Shown here piece by piece: positions 1-12,700 of a stretch of DNA of 64,000 nt. Source of the stretch: Lycocorax pyrrhopterus obiensis (lineage: Eukaryota; Chordata; Aves; Passeriformes; Paradisaeidae); the NCBI GenBank assembly GCA_014706295.1, contig JACSVZ010000002.1, positions 14,740,494 through 14,804,493 of the forward strand. The letters are read 5' to 3'. Made by a program: the position numbers and the translations under genes. Positions within the stretch are counted from its first letter, which is position 1. Each line of letters opens with the position of its first letter. The notes beneath the pieces were generated by a model. That model had not been told where the DNA came from. It did no database searches and saw nothing but the letters and a program-made list of their open reading frames with translations.

Positions 1-3000
1 TTTCCTGTCACTGAGAGAAATAGACATTTCTTTACTTATTATTATTTCTATACCTGATTCTGGTTTAGGTACTTGAAGATAATTCCTTCTCTCAGGCACC
101 TTTGGGATTTAATTAGGCAGCTAAACCTCCTTAAGAACTAACAGAGGTTCTGGAACAGAAGGTCCTGCTCTCCTGCCACCCTTAGTCAGACACTTCAGAG
201 GTGTCTCTGGCTGACCTTGCAGTGACCTGCAAACACCTAAGGAGTCTAAATATGGGAGGGCTTTTTGTTTGTTTGTGAGTTTTTGTTTGTTTTGTTTTTA
301 AAGTCTCAATGGGGTTGATTTGTTGCCATTCTGGTTTTTTTCCATCCCTTTCCTGCAGGGTCACATCAGTATCAGGGGTGCAAAGGGCAAGGGAGATGGG
401 ATTGCTCCTTTCGGTAGCCTGTGGCCAGTAGGCCAGCGTAGCTAGGTCTTAAAGATGTATCATCAATCTTTTATTTCCTGAAACAAATAAATTTGTGGTT
501 TTTCTTGTTTTCTAAACTTTGAGTTGTTGGCTGAGTCCATTGAACTATGTGATTTTTTAATTTGGTTGCATGAACTGAATCAGCAAAAGTATTTGCTGAA
601 CTCCTGGTATAAGCAGAAGTGTCAGTGTTGCTTCTGCATTTCTGCACAAAGGAAATTCTTTGCGTGTGTGCATGGGTAGTTAGGGTAACTAACTCATTTA
701 AAATGTCAAGTTACTTTTCTCTTGGCTTCCCTTTCTGCTAAGATGAGCAAACCAGTTTTTTCAAAAGGAAAAAGTGAAAAAAAGTTCATTGTTTTTTTAA
801 TAGTAGATATTCTGATGTGTTAAAAATGGTTAGCCCTTGAAAAATATTCCCTGAAATTAGAAACATGGACTTTGTGTGTACAGACTTAAGAACATCCTGA
901 GATTCTTATTTCCCTAATTCAAGTTTATTTTATATTAGAGTGTGAATACATTACTTGATGAACAGATTTTATCATAATTTTTCTAGACTTTGGGTGTATA
1001 ATTTGTGTTTTGGTTTGTAAAGGTGTAGAGTTAGCATGACAGTATGTAAAATGTGGTTCTTCAAATCATGTATTTTGAAATTGTTTAGCCAGTCAGGTTC
1101 CCTAGAACATGCTTTTTCAGGTGTTGCTGTTGCTGTTGACTGTGAGCAGTCTTGAAACTTGTTTCCCAAGATTTTAATACAATGCTTATGGAAGTTAATG
1201 TGAATTGCTACAGCTACATTGGCTCTTTCTGAAGTTTATTCCCAAGTGGGACGGTGTAATCAAGGAAATTGCCCTCTGGAGTTTTGGGGTATATGACAGG
1301 TATAGTAGCGTGTGGATGGTAGTTGCACGTAATAAGCTCAGGGAATGCTTGGAGAGGCAGATGTGGAGGGTAGCAGGGTTTAAAGTGACTGGAGCCTACC
1401 AGTTACACAACAGAAAGTATTACTATTAATATATTAGTAAGGCAAACCAACAGATGCCATTCTAGTATCTGATTTGATACTTTGCTTCCTAGGCCAGTTA
1501 ACTGTGTTCTTCACTGGGGTTTGCCACCTTAATTAATCCCGTAAGACATTTCCAGTATCCCAGTAAGTGTGCTCATGCATCAGCTTTGCTCATACTGTTT
1601 GAATACTGATGATGTTCTGCAGCTGCGTATGTTACTAAAAACTTCTAAGTGTTGCAGTTCATAAGCTCAGGAAGGTATTTTGAAATTATTCTAACACCTA
1701 ACAAAGAACTACTGCTGTAACAAACGCTTGCAGAATTTGCTGCCACGAGCAACATTTGGTGAAGCAGAGTTTCACACAAGTGAAATCTGCTTTTGCAGCA
1801 GAGTAAAAGGACAGCAGCTGTAAACTGTGTGGGAGTTGTGCATTTTCTTGTCAAGTGTTTGGAATTAAATACCCTTTCTAACAGAACACAGATTTGATGA
1901 CTGCTCTGTTTTAGAACTGTCTCTTGCAAATTGTTATTTTCTCTATTTTTTTAAGAATCCCCAACTATCTGTTGTGAAAGTGAACCATTATAATACACAT
2001 ATAGAGTTTAAAAATTCTTAATTGTTCTGGATTTTCCCTCCTCTTTCTAACAGTAGAATATTACAGTTTTTGCTCTACTGAATGATGGGGTTTTGTTAAC
2101 TTGTGTGGTAGTATTTAGACTTCATTCTGTTTATTTAAGTGGTTCTCAAACTATCTTTTAGGTATTTGAGCTTGCTCAGTACTACAGCTTCAGTAACTTG
2201 GGAATTTTATCAAGAGGTGGTGTTTACTTTCCCATCTGCACTTTTCCTGGGTTCCTGGCTTTACGCTGCTTTGTGTAAGCACTAGACACTCAAAAGTACA
2301 CTTAAAGGTGATGGGATCTGTATTTTTGAAAATGTAAAGTGTAGAAAAAATTGCTATTCAGTTTGAAGTGACTATAATGGAAACTTTTCCATGACCTTTA
2401 GTCTATCATGAGTTCAAATAATACCATTCTACACTATTCCCACAATAATATTTCGTAGGAGCTTACTTCTTAGATGTGCTATGTTTCTGTAATGGATACA
2501 GCATAGAAGTGTTACATGAAGATCTTAATAATCTGTCTTTAAGAATACTTTCACCTTTCTGAGGCAAATGAGATGCGCAGCTATACATTAAACCAGTTAA
2601 AATAGTAAATGGTTTGATAAGTGAGGAATCCCCACTGCTTCTGAAACTTTGATTATTCTGCTGTAACAGTTCTAAAACAACTGAACAGCTTGTTGTGCTC
2701 TTGTGATACTTGCCATCTGAAAAGCAGTACCTATTGGCCTATTGCAGGATAGTTTTACACTGGAGAGAGCAAGCTAGGCTTTTCTTGTGTTTTCTTAGTG
2801 TGTTATCTTGGTCTTTATACAGTATATCCTTGAGAGACATCACAAATGATTCCCAATAGCTTTATTACTCACAAATCTGCATTCAGACATGTACTGTGGT
2901 CTCCACAGAGCTCAAGAATTGATAGCAATTGAATTAAAATGCAGAAGCAACTTGAAATTAACTTCCATTAAAGTGGAGGAAAAATAAACATGTAAATCTC

Positions 3001-6000
3001 CTTCTGTATGACATATCCAGGTTGTTCAAGATACAGACTAAATTTCTGAATTAGGTTACAGATAACTATATTATGTGTGTTGAAAGTATCAGTATTTGAT
3101 CTGGTGAAGTGAACAGAGGGGAAAAGGAGTGAAGGAAATTTACTGTCTGACTTTCCAACACTGTCAAATTTGGCCACTCTTTCCTAACTGGGGTCAGCTT
3201 GCTGTGTGAGCATGTATGACGTAAAGTGTTTCATATGGTATTGAAATTTTCTGCTATAGGAAAAGCAGCCCTGCCTATATCCTTGGACAAAAGCTTTTTT
3301 ATGGAAGGGAGAAGCTAGATTGTGCAAGTGGCAAAGTACAAGTACGATAAACACTGTCATCTTTGTGCATGTTTTACAAAGGATCCCATTGTAAGATCTT
3401 ATTTCCGTTTTTTAAAATATTTGACATCACTGTTGCAGTCCTTCAGTATACTTTCTTTTACTGCTATAAACTTCCTACGTTCGTATGTAATAGTTTGCTC
3501 ATGCAGTGAGCAACTGCAGAAATGTGAATGGGACATTTGCAGAGCATGCAGGGAAAAAACGGTTTTCCATCAATTTTCTTTGATGGGTCACTTGTGATGG
3601 ATGATCTGGGAGTGGTCTCTGGTACTCCAAGACCCAGCCAAGTGCTCCCTCCCATCACAGGCTGTGTCCTGCTGCTGCAGCCAGTTTCTATTCCTGTTCC
3701 CAAGTGTTGTGAATGTAGTGGAAGCAGCCACCTTTAGCTTTCTGTGCTGCAGGATTTTGCAATACAATTAAATAAATCATTATCTTGATGAGTATGAAAA
3801 TAATTTAAGTCACTTCTTTTGGCCAGAAAGGGAAGGGAATGTATTTAGCTTGAGGGGCTTTTTGCTATGCACCTAGATATTGCTAGATTGCAGTAGCACT
3901 AGATAAAGATTTATATTTTTGCCAACTACAGGAATTTTTTTTTGTGTTATGAGAGAGCCAAAACAGAAGGGAACTTACATGACTGAAATAGCACAAGTAC
4001 ATTCTGGGAACCCCGATGTCCTATGTACTAAGACTCTGCTTCATGATATGGTTTCATTAAACAAAATATTAATAGAAGTATATATAATAAAATTAATAGT
4101 ATGCAACTATCTCCTAATAGAAGGAAGTAATATTTCAGCCTGTAATTCAGTGTAAGTAACATACAAAATTTCCTGAAAGATATAATTAGCAAAGGTGAAT
4201 CATACTTAACTGTTTCCAGCCTAATGGAAAGTTACTGACTAGCCATTAAAAATTATTTTGGATCTATTGGCTTAATTTTTAAATGGGACACTATAAACAT
4301 TTAACTGTTGAATGGCCTTTATTAGGCAGATATAATTGAATGATTTGTATGGGATGATTTTAATTCTGTATTTCTTTGCAATGTCCTATTTTTTTCTTAC
4401 CACTTTATAACAGCAAATCAACTGAGCACAAGAATTTCGGTGTAGTTAAATAACACTTGCATTACTATAGCTTGTCTGAAATTTATAATCAGTTGTTAAC
4501 AGGCTTATAATATTTACTCTCATTGTTTTATATGTTCCTTAAACTTACAGTGTGAATTTTGCAGCCTATGTTGGAGAAGGTTAGAGCATAAAAAATCATT
4601 TCAATTTGGCTCATTAAATTAGCTTGCTCTATTCACCTCTGAGGTAGTAGAGGACTCACTGAAAAATCTCCCCCATGGGTTTTTGGGTATGAATTGTAAA
4701 TATGCCTGGATCTGTTAGAGAGAAAATAGAGTCCAGAACATGTTTGTAAAAATATAAACCAAAAGCAGAAAGAGGAAGGAAAAGATGAGCTAATTATTCC
4801 AGTTGAAGCTGTCGCTTTATGAAAATGAAACTGTAGAGTTTTTGAGATTTCTTTTGTATCGTTCCTGTCGAATAAAGCTGGTATTGAAGTCCCTGGCCTT
4901 CCTAAAAGGACAGTGGCAATTCCTTGGCAAGAAGCTCAGTTGTTGAGGGAACTGGGATGCTTCATTCCCAGTCTCAGGATGCTGTGGGATTTGCCTGTTC
5001 TCCTTTCTTCAACTTGCTGCTGCAGAGACAGTATTCCCTTGCTTTCCTTCAATATAATGTTCCTCTTTTGCATGAGTATGGACAATCTGTTGCTTGTAAC
5101 TTCATAAAGAGTATTGAGATTTGCCTTTACTTTTTTTTTTTTTTTGAGGTTCTTTATTTTTAGCAGTTACTTACAGCAATCTGAATGCTGCTACTGAAAT
5201 GAAAGCTTTTACATTCAGGTTTATAACATAAACAGAAGCTGCAAACAGAGGCACGACAGCAAAAGCAATTCAATGTGTGGTAGGTCGTGTTTTGCAGGCT
5301 AGCATTGCAGTCATTCTTTAGGCAGTTGTTATGTTCTAGAAGCTTTTGTCTTGAATTTATGTTCTGTAAAAGGAAAAAGGTGATTACCAGTTACAAGCAA
5401 TCTTTGTTTTCTGTCTTTTTGTTGCTGGCATACTATGCTCCTTCACAAGGTACTTTCACTACCAGAATGTGTACATTTGCTTTCCATTGCACTGAGTTCA
5501 GGTTTCCAGAGGCTTGATAGCATATCTGTGGCCTTTGTTAAAAATGTTGACTGTTCATTCATGAATGATTAACAGGTTGTTTTTTTTAAAGGCTCGTATC
5601 TGCTTCCTACTGTGCCAGTATAAAAACTGTGTTCTGAAAATGCTGTGTGTGCAGTCTCTGTTTGAAGAATGCTGTGTGTTGATCCTGGAAACTTTGTCCT
5701 GCCTGCACAAAACTCTCTTTCTTATCAATTAGCAAGGATTTAGTGCTAGCAGACTTTTCTGAGAGACCGAGGTTAAATGTGGCAGATTTCTACAGTATTA
5801 TACAGAGCATTACTGAGCTCTGGGAGAGATCCTTATGTTCTTGAAGTTGCCAGAGTGCTTAATGGCTGCACAATTTTCATTCAGGTTGTAGGGTCATAGA
5901 AGTATTTTTGCTTTCTAATTTTCCTACATCACTTTTCTAGCAAGAGTCCTTCACTGTTCTTAGCAGGAGAAAGCAACATGAAAAAGTCTGAAATCCATAT

Positions 6001-9000
6001 CAAATAGCAAATGAATGTTGAAATGTTTGGAGTAGAAGGCATTTTGTGTGTGCGTGCATGGGCATGTTGAAGGACGCGTTCTTGCAATTCTGATAGTGTG
6101 AAGGCAAGGAGTCTCTTTGGGAAGATTTAATTCCATGTTTATGAGCATTCAGAGTTTGATAGAGCAAAAAAAGGCCTCAGGGAGCGAAGTTCTGCTGGAA
6201 GTCCTGTTTAGTGTTTAGCATGTATTTAAATCTCCCTTAATTGTGTATGTCTGGTTTTGGGCATGCACCCATGGAAGTGATCAGAAACTCTTTTGATCTA
6301 GGTAATGCTTTGTCTATTCTTATTAATATGGTCAGTGAGTAATGATTTTGATAAATGAAAGTTAAATTAGTCTGCTTTTTGGTTTGAAACTATTCAAGTT
6401 TTTTACAGTACTCAGTTGTGAACTCACGAAATGTTCATCTGAAAGGAAAGGGGGAGGTGGTGCAGTGCCCAGGAGCTCCACAGGGACATCCACTGTGACC
6501 TGCCTGTGTGGAACTCCCCTTCCAAGCTTGAGGGTTGGGGGCAAGGGGGGATTGACCTTCCTGCCATCACTGGTGTAGAATGTGCACTAATGATGATTTC
6601 AGGAAACTTTGAACTTTTTAAAAGCTGTTTATTTATCAATAAATAAGAAATTCTCTACAAAATTAGCCTTGGTAAGGTTGGGTGCTGTTGAACTGAGCAT
6701 AATCATAGACACAACAACATACCTCCTTTCATGGCTCGGGGTATGAGGAAGTTTCATTGTGTGCTACAAGGTTATTTACAATAGTTCCTGATAACAAAGT
6801 CATATCCCTCAAAGATGTTCTTACGAGCTAAACTGTGTATTTTAGTCAGATTGGTGGCTTTGCATTTTCTTAATGCTTCAGTGAAAGCAGTAACTTCCAG
6901 GTACCTTTGAAAAATCATGCAGTTCTCCCTGAAACATCTGTCAGAAGATAAAACAACAGGAAATGAAAGTAGCTGGAGGGTTGGCTGGGCAGGACAGCTA
7001 GTTGTCTTGTTTGTTGATCAGGACAAAACTGTCTTTTCCTTGAAAACCAGAAATTGGTATATTGAGTTTGGAAGCACTAAGCATTCAGAAGAAGATCCCT
7101 CATTGCACTTCCATATCTTGTTACTGTTTTAAACATAACTAGTATGCTGCCCAAGTTATGTGGCAGGACTTTGGCTGCAAGCTCCCAGTATTGGCTGAGC
7201 ACATCCATGTCCTTCAGTTTCATCTGGAGTTGTGCTGGCTATAACGCTGAAATGGTTGAAAACCTCAGTGTGAAGCCTCTGAGCCATATTCCTATGTGTT
7301 GCTTGAGAAAATGTTCGAAAAACTATACCAGGCATTCTGTGTCGCAGGCTTTCTATTTGGAAAACACTTTTATTAATACACAGAACTGTTCTTTTAATGA
7401 TGGCACTTAAGTGTCTTAATTAAAACAAAAAAGCAGCTGTTAAATGCAGGCCAGACAGGAAAGCTGCCTTATTGCTTTGTGTAGAAGAGGAATTTCAGGA
7501 GGAGGTGAGGGTTGTGCAAGCCACCAGCCCCCCACGGCAGCAGCCAGGGCGCTTGGTGGTGCCACTTTTGCCACTTCCTTAAAACAGAGGAAGGAGCTGG
7601 AGGTTTGTGTGTTCTGTGGAGTCATTTCAGTGACAAACCCCGTGGTTTAATGGCAGTGTGGTTTATGTGGGAGATGCAGCTCTGCAGGCTCTTAGGACGC
7701 CAAGAGAGAAACGGTGCTCTTGAACGAGGAGGCATCAAGATTACTGCCCCAGCATCCCAGTGAATTGGTTCATCCCTGAAGACGGTAGGGTGGTGCTTTG
7801 TTCACAGCAGTGTTTATGCTCTTAGTGCTCTCAAGATCAGCTCTACCAAAGGCAGCTGTTCTACCCTCCTCACAAAAAAAAAAAAAAAGGCATGTGTGAC
7901 TTGGATAGTAGAAAAATAGCCTTTTACTTTCATCAAGTTTTGTAACAGATTTTTCCTTTGAATCAGTTATAGAAGGATACTAGTAGGTTTTGGCTCTCTG
8001 ATTTTGCCAGGGCTGCAGTTTTTTTTTTCCAGCACTTGTGGTTTGCCTTAGATGTACTGTACTTGCTATAGCTAGTAAGCTGTGTTGTCTCTTTTAAAGG
8101 CACGCAAAACAAGTCCATGCCCGTTATAATCTCATTAAGTTCCTCTCTAGCTGTTTCCCCCTTTGGTTGTGGATATTGCCCATATTTGGTTCTACCTATG
8201 GTGCAATCAGTTTATATCTGATTGTGTGGTATGATATTCTGTCTTGCCCAAGCAAACCCTGATAATTTATGATTAGATGTGGCCTAGATTAGCATCTTAT
8301 GATTTTAATGTTTAAAAGTACATTATAAAAGATCTTTTATGTAATGCAATAGCAACAGGAGGCACAAGGACTTGCCTACAGCAAAACTGCTCTTTTAAAA
8401 CCAAGGGGATGGTATAAATTGTATAGTTCTTTCCTTTAGAGTGCCTAAATATTGTGCCCGAAAATACAGAAATGGCATTGCATTACCAGGAAACTCTTTA
8501 ATTTTGTTTAATAACTAGCTGCTTTCCCAATCTTATAATCACAGCTCTCATGAAAACACATGCTCTTACATTCTGCATGGCGTGTTTGTATTAGACTTTA
8601 AAAATTGAACATCTGAAGCTTTATTTCTCTCCTAAGCACCATAGTAGCTCATTTGGAAGTACTTGTGGCTTCAGTAAGTTCTATGGTGTTTTAACCGTAA
8701 TTTCTGCTGGCTGTCATGTTAGCAAACTATTTATTTGTAAGAAATTGTCATTAGTGTTTTGTTTTCTCGTAGGTATTTGTTCTACTTTGTGCGTGTATGT
8801 GGAAAAAAATCAGGTGGATAAGAATATCCATTTAATTTCTACAAGAAGAGAGGGGTAATTGAAACACTTGGTGATGTTGCCTAAAATATTTTTAAATAAG
8901 CATGTTTGAAAAGGCATACAGGTAAACCATCCAGGTGTTTTTCAGAGTTTCTTAGTCACAACGCTGTGCTCGTCTTTCCGACTGAGCTGCCTGTCTAGAC

Positions 9001-9504
9001 CTTGCTGAGAATACGAAAGTGCTGCTTTACATTCACCATTGGTCTATTAACAGTGAGGTGGAAAGGTTGGGGAACAATCTTTGCCTAACAAGTGGCATCT
9101 CAGAAATGCTATGTACTGTCTTGAACAAGATCATGTTACTTACAGTTTCTGAACAATACTTGAACTGTAAAGCTGAAGCTTTTCTACAAAGCATGGCAAG
9201 CATATAATTTTTTGATGACGATTCCAGTGTATTTCAAATCCACTGTAAGACATAATTATCAGCTGTCATCTGGAGAAATGCTAAAAAATTGGTTCAGTAT
9301 TAAATAAATATAGTTTGTGATATCTACCTTAGAATTAAGAATCTAATGTTCTTACATCCCAGCATTTTGTGGCTGTCCTTTGTGCTTTCGTACTTAACAA
9401 TAAAAAAAGGAGTTTGTTGGTTTGTTTTACTACTGTATTCTGATTTGCAAGGGAGCATTCGAAAATTCATTTGCTCGTTAACAGTGCGTTTCTTCTCTCA
9501 ATAG
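1..9504 (+). other. ARHGAP12: ARHGAP12 intron (3' part)
   Basis: No exon is recognisable: the large SH3-encoding N-terminal exon of ARHGAP12 is not here. The sequence is AT-rich with short runs only (T15 at 5131-5145, A15 at 7874-7888). Open frames up to 94 codons occur on both strands, but none resembles a protein I know and none carries splice-bounded coding character. The 3' end supplies the acceptor at 9503-9504. Confidence 0.75.
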
Positions 9505-9768
9505 CCAACTACTCCACCAAGCCAGGGGAGGCCTGATTCACCAGTTTATGCTAATTTACAAGAACTGAAAATATCTCAGTCTGCACTTCCACCACTACCT
9601 ACAAGTGCTCCAGTCCAAATAAATGGGGAATGGGAAACCCATAAAGATACGACAGGACGCTGTTATTACTACAACAGAGGATCACAGGAACGAACCTGGA
9701 AACCTCCGCGGTGGGCCCGAGATGCAAGCATTAATAAAGGGGATTCCCAGAGCCATGCAGATCATGAG
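9505..9768 (+). CDS. ARHGAP12: ARHGAP12 exon: proline-rich linker and WW domain 1
   Basis: This exon is 264 nt, phase 0 at both ends, 88 codons. The acceptor is the AG at 9503-9504 after a TC-rich tract; the donor is GAG|GTAGTT, a weak match to consensus. Residues 1-40 are proline-rich, with PVYANLQELK and PPLPTSAP. WW domain 1 follows: first Trp at residue 43 (GEWETHKD), the YYY triplet at 54-56 and second Trp at 65 (RTWKPP), the usual 22-residue spacing. WW domains of this type bind proline-rich or PPxY-like peptides. Because the donor is weak, read-through would add 52 in-frame codons before TGA at 9924-9926. Confidence 0.95.
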
Positions 9769-12700
9769 GTAGTTCCTTCTGAGATCAAAAGCAATGAGAT
9801 TGTAATGCATATGAATGGTCTTTTGCTGTGGACTTTGGTGTCTCTGAGTTTCAAGGTGTCAAGGAATGTCTTCCTTTGTCTTTTTGGTTATATGTCTTGG
9901 TATGAAGCAGCCAACAGTTTCACTTGAGTTGCTTTTGTGTACAAGAATGCGTACGTGAACTGTGTGCAAGAGTAGTAACTTGAAAAAATGCCTGTAAAAA
10001 CAGCCCCATAGCAGATATTGCTACTTTTGACTAGATTACGTACAGGCCATTAACATATTCTTTAGATATATCAATGGATTTTTTTTATTATGTAAAAGTT
10101 TTGCTTTTACAAAGCCTTTTGGCAAAGCTTTGCTACTGATCTTGCTTGAGACAGTTGAAGCTTACCATGAAGTTATGGTTAAAATTATCTTTTATGTTAA
10201 AAGATAATTTGGACTAATATTTGAGGTGCCAATTTATTCTGTGCAGCCAGTTGCTAGGGAAAGCCTGAGGTGGGTTGTGTTTATCTGAACTGCAGTGGTT
10301 CAGATAAAGCAAAGGAATAATTGGAAGATGGATACTTCTATTGAGATATGCTTAAAGTAGTGCTCTTGTGCCCAAACAGTATTGAAGTTAACCAGTTTCC
10401 TGATGGAAAGAAAAAGCAAATATTTATCAAGAAATCTTCTACATATTTCACTTCTATATACCCTTTTCAGATATATATATATAGTTTTGGTGGATTTTCT
10501 CCTGTGCTAGCTATATATAGTCTCTCTATATATCTGAGATATATATATATAGATATATACATATATATATATATAGAGAGAGAGAGAGATATAAATATAT
10601 ATATATGTATATATAAATAAAAACTATAAAACCAGAGTTTAGTTTTAAAATTTAATTGTGGACTGCTCAAAAATTTTTGATTGCTGCAAGTCTGTCACAG
10701 AAGTCTACCTCTGGAAAGGTAGGAACAGGAACAGGAGAGGAAAGGGAGAAGGAAACCTTTCATTTCTTTTGGCAATGGCCTTCACAGCAGCCATGACATC
10801 CACAAGCATTTAAATAGCCAAATTTTCTTGCTACAGGAGAATGGCAGCAACAGGCAAACAGATGGAATGTTTATGCTTGTCCCTTTGTTATATCTGGTGA
10901 TGGTCTCTTAATTTATCACTGACTGTCCTTTTGCTGGATAAGACTGGTTTTAGTCTGGATAAGGTAATTGCTTTTTTGAGTAGTGATTCTCCTTGTCGTA
11001 AGTGTAACTGGTTTTCTCATTGTTGTAGTTCTTCCTTCTTTTCGTGGAAGGGCTTGCAAGGATTCTTTCTCCCTCCCCATCTGCAAGCAGTCCGTCTGAC
11101 TCTTGCTCATATGTCTGTACCATCACTTCACCACATAGTTGCATCTTCAGAATGCTTGATTTTTTAATTTATTTTTTTAATTGCCCATAACTTCTTTCAT
11201 CTCAGTTCTTCTGTTTATTTGTGATGCTTCAGGTATCACAAGTTGTCCATCAGACAGTTATGTCTATCAAGTTTTCAGTCTTTGTGAAACCAGTGGATGA
11301 TACATGTTTTGATTTTTAACGAGACACTAAGTCTGTATTTCCAGTAGCATAAGCTCCTTAGGTAATTTGTGTCTTGACTGGGTTATCAAAATATGAGTCT
11401 GGGGAGAGATACATGTTGCACAGTTCTGTCAATCCACTTACCAGTAGTCATGTGTTGGTTTTGAAGCTATCTTTCCCTCCACCACTCTTTCCCTTCTTTC
11501 CTTTCCTGTTCTGCATTTGGGAACATACTTCACACTCCACTGTTCCTGTTCCTTTTTGGAACCTCTTGGTACTTAATCCAATACAAAGTGTAAAGGTTGA
11601 GATCCAAGCCTAAGCTACCGTAAAATGTAGGACATCCCAAATTTTGTCTGATTAGGAAAAATTAGAGCTCACATGTCTTAAAAATTATGAATTGGCTTTT
11701 ATACTAGTCTGAGTTACACTCTTTTAACAAAAAAGGAGTACGTGCAGAAGGATTAAATGCTAGTTTCTACTGATTTGTCCTCAGAGGAGCTTGTGTTGTA
11801 TTAGGTAGCAAAATGGAAAGTGATGTAAAAATGAGAACTGAGTGATCACATATGCTAGTATATGAGTAATATATGAAACATGACACAGTTTATGGTTGGT
11901 CTTTGAACTTTGTGATTAGGAAATTGAATTTTATTGGATAATTACAAAGGGGCAGAATTGTACCTTATTTGCCAAAGTAGATGGTCACAGACATGCCACA
12001 AAGAAAACAGTTGTAGGTCATGACAGTTAAATGGATGTTACATGGATGGGATGTGGGGAAGCAGTGAAGTCCTATTAACAGGGCCTGTAAGAAAGTGTGT
12101 AAGATTTTGGAATTACAGATAAAATGTATTAGAGGCAGTGACTTGTTAATGTATTTGAGGAAGGAGTGCTTAACAGTGACTAGGAGAAATTAGTCAAGTG
12201 AAGTGATTTAATTAAGTTGAACTGTAAAAGGAATGAGATGTCACAATATCAGAGAGGGCAAACCCCTAATACCTAGATAGGAGATCATAATGTGAAGTAG
12301 ACATCCACAAATTACCCAACAGCTGTTGAAAAGCAAGTGGGATTTAATTGAATTTCAAATCTAGAATTTAAATCATGTGACCAGAATGAGATTTCATTCC
12401 ATGTTTTTTTGTTTCAAAATAAACAAACGGTAATAAAGGGATCGTAGCTTCCTTAATTAGTATTCTTCCTGATTACTTTCACTTTCACAAGTAGTAGTAA
12501 CATTAAAAGCTAGACTGGTTAACTGATAGAAGGGAGACAGATAGCTGTTCCTATTAAATGCATGGGGATGAACTGGTCTCTGCCCCCAGGAATTTTCTAT
12601 GTAAATGGAAAAAAAGCCAAGAATGACAACAGAAGCAATGATGTGGGGAACTTCTTCTATAATTCCCTTTAATGTCACAGCAAAGTTCTCATAAGGCATA

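Noticed and set aside
1..9504. Search for the SH3-encoding exon of ARHGAP12
   Set aside because: None of the open frames contains an SH3-like pattern; the exon must lie upstream of the window.
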